Assembly (NCBI RefSeq): GCF_017916425.1
Contig: NZ_JAFMSX010000001.1
Location: 1,116,001 to 1,180,000, forward strand
DNA length: 64,000 nt
From: Nocardioides sp. SYSU D00065
Lineage (GTDB): Bacteria > Actinomycetota > Actinomycetes > Propionibacteriales > Nocardioidaceae
Direction of reading: 5' to 3'
Position numbers and translations under genes: made by a program. The notes beneath the pieces are model-generated. The model worked only from the letters and a program-made list of their open reading frames with translations, had not been told where the DNA came from and did no database searches. This document shows positions 59,972-64,000 of the stretch, piece after piece. Numbering within the stretch: the stretch's first letter is position 1; the number at the start of each line of letters is the position of its first letter.

Positions 59972-62260
59972 TCAGACGACGGCGCCGGAGTCCTCGGGCG
60001 CGCGGACGACCTTCTCCTTCTGCACTCGGCTCATCGGCCACTTCTCCTGGAAGTAGGTCACCAGGGGCGTGGCGGTGAAGACCGACGAGTAGGTGCCGAC
60101 GATGAGTCCGATGAGCAGCGCGATCGAGAAGTCACGCAGCGAGTCGCCGCCGAGGATCGCGAGCGCGGCGAGGATGAACATCGTGCCGAGACCGGTGTTG
60201 ACCGTGCGCGGCACCGTCTCGACCGCGGCCTTGTTGGCCAGCGTGTTGAAGTCGTCCTCCGGCTTCGAGCCGAACCAGCGTTCGCGGACACGGTCGAAGA
60301 CGACGACGGTGTCGTTGACCGAGAGACCGATGATGGTCATCGCGGCGGCCAGGAAGATGCCGTCGATCGGCTTGTGCAGCCACGCGAAGATGCCGACGAC
60401 GATCAGCACGTCGTGCGCCATCGCGATGACGGCCGAGGCGCCGAAGGTCCACTTGAACCGGACGGCGAGGTAGAGCAGCTGGGCCAGGAAGGCCACGCCG
60501 AACGCGATGAGGGCGTTGTTGCGCAGCTCCTCACCGAGGGACGCACCGATCTGCTGGTCGTCGATCTTGGAGACGTCACCGCCGACCTTGGCGAGCTCGT
60601 CCTCGATGCGCTGCTCGTCCTCGTTCGAGATCTCGCCGGTGCGCACGGTGAAGTCCGCGGGCGTGTCGGCGGTCTGGACGACGGCCTCGGAGAACCCGGC
60701 AGCAGCCACCGCGTCGCGCGCCTCATCGATCGAGACGTCGTCGGTCACCGAGTAGTCCAGCTGGCGGCCGCCGGTGAACTCGACGCCGAGGTTGAGACCC
60801 TGGGTCACGATGCCGGCGATGGCGAACACCGTCGCCGCACCCGACACGGCCAGCCAGCGACCGCGGTTCTTCATGATGTTGGGGTCCTTGCGGTCCAGCC
60901 AGGCCCGCACCTTGCCGACGTCGCTGAGACCGCTGACCTTGGGCGAGCGGCCGACCTTGCGGTTGGAGACGGCGAGGTCGCACAGCACCCGGGCGATGAT
61001 CAGCGCGGAGATCATCGAGGCGATGACACCGATGGTGAGGGTCACCCCGAAGCCCTTGATCGGACCCGAGCCGAGGAAGAACAGCAGCCCCGCCGCGAGC
61101 AGCGTGGTGACGTTGGAGTCGATGATCGCGGTCCAGGCCTTGTTGAAGCCGACCGCGAGGGCGCGCCGCAACCCCGCGGACGGGTAGGCGGCGTACTCCT
61201 CGCGTGCTCGCTCGAACACGAGGACGTTGGCGTCGATCGCCATGCCGATGGCCAGCACGAAGCCGGCGAGGCCGGGCAGCGTCAGCGTCGAGCCGAGCCC
61301 GACCAGCATCGCGTACGCCAGCAGCGCGTACGACGTGAGCGCGAGGGTCGCCATCAGCCCGACGAGCCGGTAGGCGACGATGATGAACAGGCCGGTGAGG
61401 ATCAAGCCGATGATGCCGGCCTCGATCGAGGCGTCGATCGCCGCGGCGCCCAGCGAGGGACCGACGAGGCGGTCGGAGATCGCACGCAGCTCCAGCGGCA
61501 GCGCGCCGCCCTCGATGAGGGCGGCCAGGTCCCTGGCCTCCTCGGAGGTGTAGTCGCCGGTGATGTCCGTCGAGCCGCCGCGGATGCCGACGTTGCATCC
61601 GACGCTCGTCTCGACCTCGGGCGAGGAGATCACCTCGTTGTCGAGGACGATCGCGATGCGCCGCTTGGGGTCGCCCGACGGGTTGCACGCGGCCTTGCCG
61701 GTGATGTCCGCCCAGGTGTCGCCGCCCTTGCCGTTGAAGTCGATGGCCACGACCCACTGGACGCTCTGCTCGCGCTGGACGGCGTTGGCGCCGCTGATCT
61801 CGTCGCCCTGGATGACGGTGGGCCCGACCTCGATGGTGTCGCCCTGGTCGGAGGGCAGCACCAGGTTGCCCTTCTTGCTCGGCTTGGCGTCCGGCTGCGC
61901 GGCCGCCAGCACCTCGTGGATGGTCAGCTTGGCGGTGGTGCCGATGCGCTCCTCCGCCTCCTGCGCCTCGGCGTCGCTGGTGACGCCCGGCAGCTCGACG
62001 AGGATGCGGTTCTCGCCCTGGCGGACCAGGGTCGACTCGGCGACGCCGAGGGCGTCGACGCGGCCGCGGAGGACCTGCAGGGTCTTGTCGACGTTCTCGG
62101 CGCTGGCGGGGGTCTGCTCGGTGCCCTCGGCCTCGAACACGAACTGTGCGCCACCGCGCAGGTCGAGGCCGAGGTTGGGCTTGACGTTGATCGCGAGCGC
62201 CGCGCACCCGGCCAGGAGGCCGAGCACGAGGATGAAGCGAATCCAGACACCACGGGACAT
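59972..62260 (-). CDS. secDF: Single-chain SecDF protein-export subunit
   Basis: A 762-residue fused SecD-SecF membrane protein that uses the proton gradient to help SecYEG export. The SecD half starts RGVWIRFILVLGLLAG and has the P1 domain (PNLGLDLRGGAQFVFEAE), TM block and GMAIDANVLVFER. The SecF half begins near 440 (GLNLGVEFTGGRQLDYSV) and has LSVNDTVVVFDRVRE. ATG 62260 is chosen because GGAGG lies 9 nt upstream; ATG 62269 has GGAGG adjoining it and is less good. No yajC or ruv genes are nearby, the usual secD-secF context. Confidence 0.93.
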   Translation of the reverse strand: MSRGVWIRFILVLGLLAGCAALAINVKPNLGLDLRGGAQFVFEAEGTEQTPASAENVDKTLQVLRGRVDALGVAESTLVRQGENRILVELPGVTSDAEAQEAEERIGTTAKLTIHEVLAAAQPDAKPSKKGNLVLPSDQGDTIEVGPTVIQGDEISGANAVQREQSVQWVVAIDFNGKGGDTWADITGKAACNPSGDPKRRIAIVLDNEVISSPEVETSVGCNVGIRGGSTDITGDYTSEEARDLAALIEGGALPLELRAISDRLVGPSLGAAAIDASIEAGIIGLILTGLFIIVAYRLVGLMATLALTSYALLAYAMLVGLGSTLTLPGLAGFVLAIGMAIDANVLVFERAREEYAAYPSAGLRRALAVGFNKAWTAIIDSNVTTLLAAGLLFFLGSGPIKGFGVTLTIGVIASMISALIIARVLCDLAVSNRKVGRSPKVSGLSDVGKVRAWLDRKDPNIMKNRGRWLAVSGAATVFAIAGIVTQGLNLGVEFTGGRQLDYSVTDDVSIDEARDAVAAAGFSEAVVQTADTPADFTVRTGEISNEDEQRIEDELAKVGGDVSKIDDQQIGASLGEELRNNALIAFGVAFLAQLLYLAVRFKWTFGASAVIAMAHDVLIVVGIFAWLHKPIDGIFLAAAMTIIGLSVNDTVVVFDRVRERWFGSKPEDDFNTLANKAAVETVPRTVNTGLGTMFILAALAILGGDSLRDFSIALLIGLIVGTYSSVFTATPLVTYFQEKWPMSRVQKEKVVRAPEDSGAVV

Positions 62261-62367
62261 GCGCGACATCCTCCACCACGAGACTCCATCGCCCGAATCC
62301 GGGCACGGAAACCCCAACGGACGGCTCAGGGGGAAGGTTCCGCCCGTCAGAGGCCTCGACAGGGGGC

Positions 62368-62400
62368 GGCCGCGGGTGTTGTGTGGATCGCACCGCGGCC
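62368..62400. other. Hairpin in the carboxypeptidase leader
   Basis: GGCCGCGG with CCGCGGCC (8-bp perfect) and a 17-nt loop, 30-60 nt upstream of the M14 gene. It could be a leader structure or a residual terminator of an upstream unit. Confidence 0.35.
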
Positions 62401-62429
62401 GGCTCCGGGCCGCACTCTCGGGAGGACAC

Positions 62430-64000
62430 ATGTCCATACGCACGAAGAAGCTCAGCAGCACCAGACTCGTGGCCGTGGCGGGTCTGGTGACCGCCGGCCT
62501 GGCCGCCGGGGCGGGCGTCGCCTCGGGCTCCGGCCTCGACGACGGCCGCCGCCAGCTCGCGCGGACGGCCGCCGACGACACGACCCAGATCGTCATGGTC
62601 CGCGCACCGGAGGTCGAGGACCGCAACGAGGTGATCGAGCTCGGGCTCGACGTCACCGAGCACGCGAACAGCCGCGGCATCGAGGTCGTCCTCCACGACG
62701 CCGAGGACGCCCAGACGCTGAAGGACGCCGGGTTCACCTGGACCGTCACGGTCGACGACCTCGAGGCCCTGACCGAGGCCAACCGCCGCCAGGACGCCCG
62801 GTACGCCGCCACCACGACGAGGTCGGACCTGCCCAGCGGGCGCACGTCGTACCGCACCTACGACGACTACCTGCGCGACATGTTCCGCCTCGCGCGCCAC
62901 TACCCGACCCTCACCCGCCCGCTCACGCTGCCCAACCGGACGGTGCTCGGCGAGCCGATCCGCGGCCTCGAGATCAGCGTCGACGCCCGCGACGTACGTG
63001 ACGGCAAGCCGGTGTTCCTGCTGATGGGCGCCCACCATGCCCGCGAGTGGCCGAGCGCCGAGCACACCATGGAGTTCGCCTTCGACCTGCTCGAGTCCTA
63101 CTACGACCGTGACCGGGCCGTACGCGACCGCGCCCGGCGGGTGCTCTCGACGTCGCGGGTCATCGTCGTCCCGGTCGTCAACGTCGACGGCTTCAAGGTC
63201 TCGCGCGGCGCCCAGCCGCTCGGCGACTTCAGCACGTTCGACTACGAGATGAAGCGCAAGAACTGCTCGATCTCCGCGGCGACGCCCGAGCAGTACCTCG
63301 GCGGCACCTGCGCGGACAACCCCGCCGGCCGGCTGCGCGGCACCGACCTCAACCGCAACTACCCCGGCTTCTGGGGCGGCGGTGGGGCCAGCCCGATCTG
63401 GTCCAGCGACACCTACCGCGGCGACGCCCCGGGCAGCGAGCCGGAGACGGACGCGGTGCGCCAGCTGATCTCCGAGCGCGCGGTGACGGTGATGATCTCC
63501 AACCACACCTACAGCAACCTCGTGCTGCGGCCGCCGGCCATCGCGGCCACCGGGCTCGCGCCCGACGAGCCGGAGCTGAAGGCTCTCGGCGACGCGATGG
63601 CCGCGCAGAACGCCTACACCAGCCAGGCGTCGTACCAGCTCTACGACACCTCCGGGTCGACCGAGGACTGGAGCTACTGGATCACCGGCGGGCTCGGCTA
63701 CACGATCGAGATCGGCGACGAGGGGTTCCACCCGCCCTACGAGGAGGCCGTGGTCGGGGAGTACCTCGGCGAGGCGCCCGCCGACAGCGCCGGTCTCGGC
63801 GGCAACCAGGAGGCGTACTGGCTGGCGGCCGAGGCGGCGGCCGACGACTCACTGCACTCCCGCATCCGCGGGAAGGCACCGGCGGGTCGCACGATCACCG
63901 TGTCCAAGCACGTCGTGTCCCCGACCTCGCCGGTGATCCAGCCGGACGGGTCGGTCGGCGAGCCGATCCTCTACGAGGACACCCTCGTCAACCAGTACGC
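62430..64000 (+). CDS. Secreted M14 zinc carboxypeptidase, 5' part
   Basis: About 523 residues are visible and the C-terminus runs off the right edge. A signal peptide (about 1-34, RLVAVAGLVTAGLAAGAG) and a propeptide (about 40-130) precede the peptidase_M14 domain. Zinc ligands H203 and E206 (HARE) and H359 (SNHTYSN), with catalytic E427 (YTIEIGDEG), are in place. It would trim C-terminal residues outside the cell. ATG 62430 has GGAGG upstream. The segment after about residue 455 (NQEAYWLAAEAAAD) goes beyond the catalytic core and its role is not visible. Confidence 0.92.
   Translation, partial: MSIRTKKLSSTRLVAVAGLVTAGLAAGAGVASGSGLDDGRRQLARTAADDTTQIVMVRAPEVEDRNEVIELGLDVTEHANSRGIEVVLHDAEDAQTLKDAGFTWTVTVDDLEALTEANRRQDARYAATTTRSDLPSGRTSYRTYDDYLRDMFRLARHYPTLTRPLTLPNRTVLGEPIRGLEISVDARDVRDGKPVFLLMGAHHAREWPSAEHTMEFAFDLLESYYDRDRAVRDRARRVLSTSRVIVVPVVNVDGFKVSRGAQPLGDFSTFDYEMKRKNCSISAATPEQYLGGTCADNPAGRLRGTDLNRNYPGFWGGGGASPIWSSDTYRGDAPGSEPETDAVRQLISERAVTVMISNHTYSNLVLRPPAIAATGLAPDEPELKALGDAMAAQNAYTSQASYQLYDTSGSTEDWSYWITGGLGYTIEIGDEGFHPPYEEAVVGEYLGEAPADSAGLGGNQEAYWLAAEAAADDSLHSRIRGKAPAGRTITVSKHVVSPTSPVIQPDGSVGEPILYEDTLVNQY

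Noticed and set aside
59900..63001. Long plus-strand open frame opposite secDF
   Set aside because: It crosses the secDF gene and runs into the M14 gene in another frame. Composition is Asp/Arg/Gly noise while the minus strand has clear SecD and SecF motifs.
1..64000. CRISPR arrays, tRNA or rRNA genes, and complete insertion sequences
   Set aside because: No regularly spaced direct repeats, tRNA cloverleaf-like segments, rRNA or transposase motifs were found by reading both strands. A tRNA search program would be decisive.

Overview
The window is a 64 kb stretch of chromosome from a very GC-rich actinobacterium, most likely Nocardioidaceae (Nocardioides-like). This rests on a complete conservon (sensor, Roadblock, DUF742, GTPase), a lexA/LysM/nrdR/nrdJ neighbourhood with B12-dependent ribonucleotide reductase, DinB/DUF664-type and DUF222/HNH proteins, WXG100 proteins, and many genes whose start codon lies 6-8 nt after a TANNNT-like -10 hexamer (leaderless transcription). 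The genus is an inference from gene content. I see no rRNA, tRNA, CRISPR array or complete insertion sequence.

Layout. 1-4.5 kb: 5' part of an HrpA helicase, a one-TM protein divergent from an OmpR-type two-component system, and a DUF402 protein. 4.5-13 kb: ThrE-type exporter, carboxylate-amine ligase, solitary DNA methyltransferase, secreted phosphodiester glycosidase-like protein, lipoprotein, RelA/SpoT-domain synthetase and ChaA antiporter. 13-18.3 kb: conservon with a substrate-binding lipoprotein as its distal gene. 18.6-26.2 kb: AIM24, a TUDOR-like protein, XRE-cupin regulator divergent from an FAD oxidoreductase/methyltransferase fusion, gluconate uptake and kinase, Dps, and a secreted GH64 glucanase.

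26.3-31.3 kb is the accessory zone. It holds a tandem WXG100 pair whose second gene carries an in-frame TGA, a frameshifted DUF222/HNH nuclease gene, and a WXG-like protein ending in a bacterial RNase A-type toxin domain, followed 7 nt later by a CdiI-like immunity gene. 31.4-47.2 kb: matrixin-type protease, FeS photolyase with DinB partner, a double glycosyltransferase, a zinc alcohol dehydrogenase, a four-gene operon for four-carbon sugar acids (GntP transporter, DUF1537 kinase, PdxA2, DeoR regulator) behind a nested palindromic operator, then kinase, hydrolase, NERD and membrane proteins and an EEP-family protein.

47.4-64 kb: RTX-like protein, HHH protein, nrdJ-nrdR with an NrdR-type box, an inserted block of three surface-protein genes, LysM protein, four SOS boxes, lexA, a sulfotransferase, DinG-like helicase, a 43-residue membrane peptide, a single-chain SecDF, and the 5' part of an M14 carboxypeptidase. 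Most transcription units end in GC-rich perfect hairpins without a U-tract. Everything here was read by eye; no database search was run, and family names are from recognised motifs.
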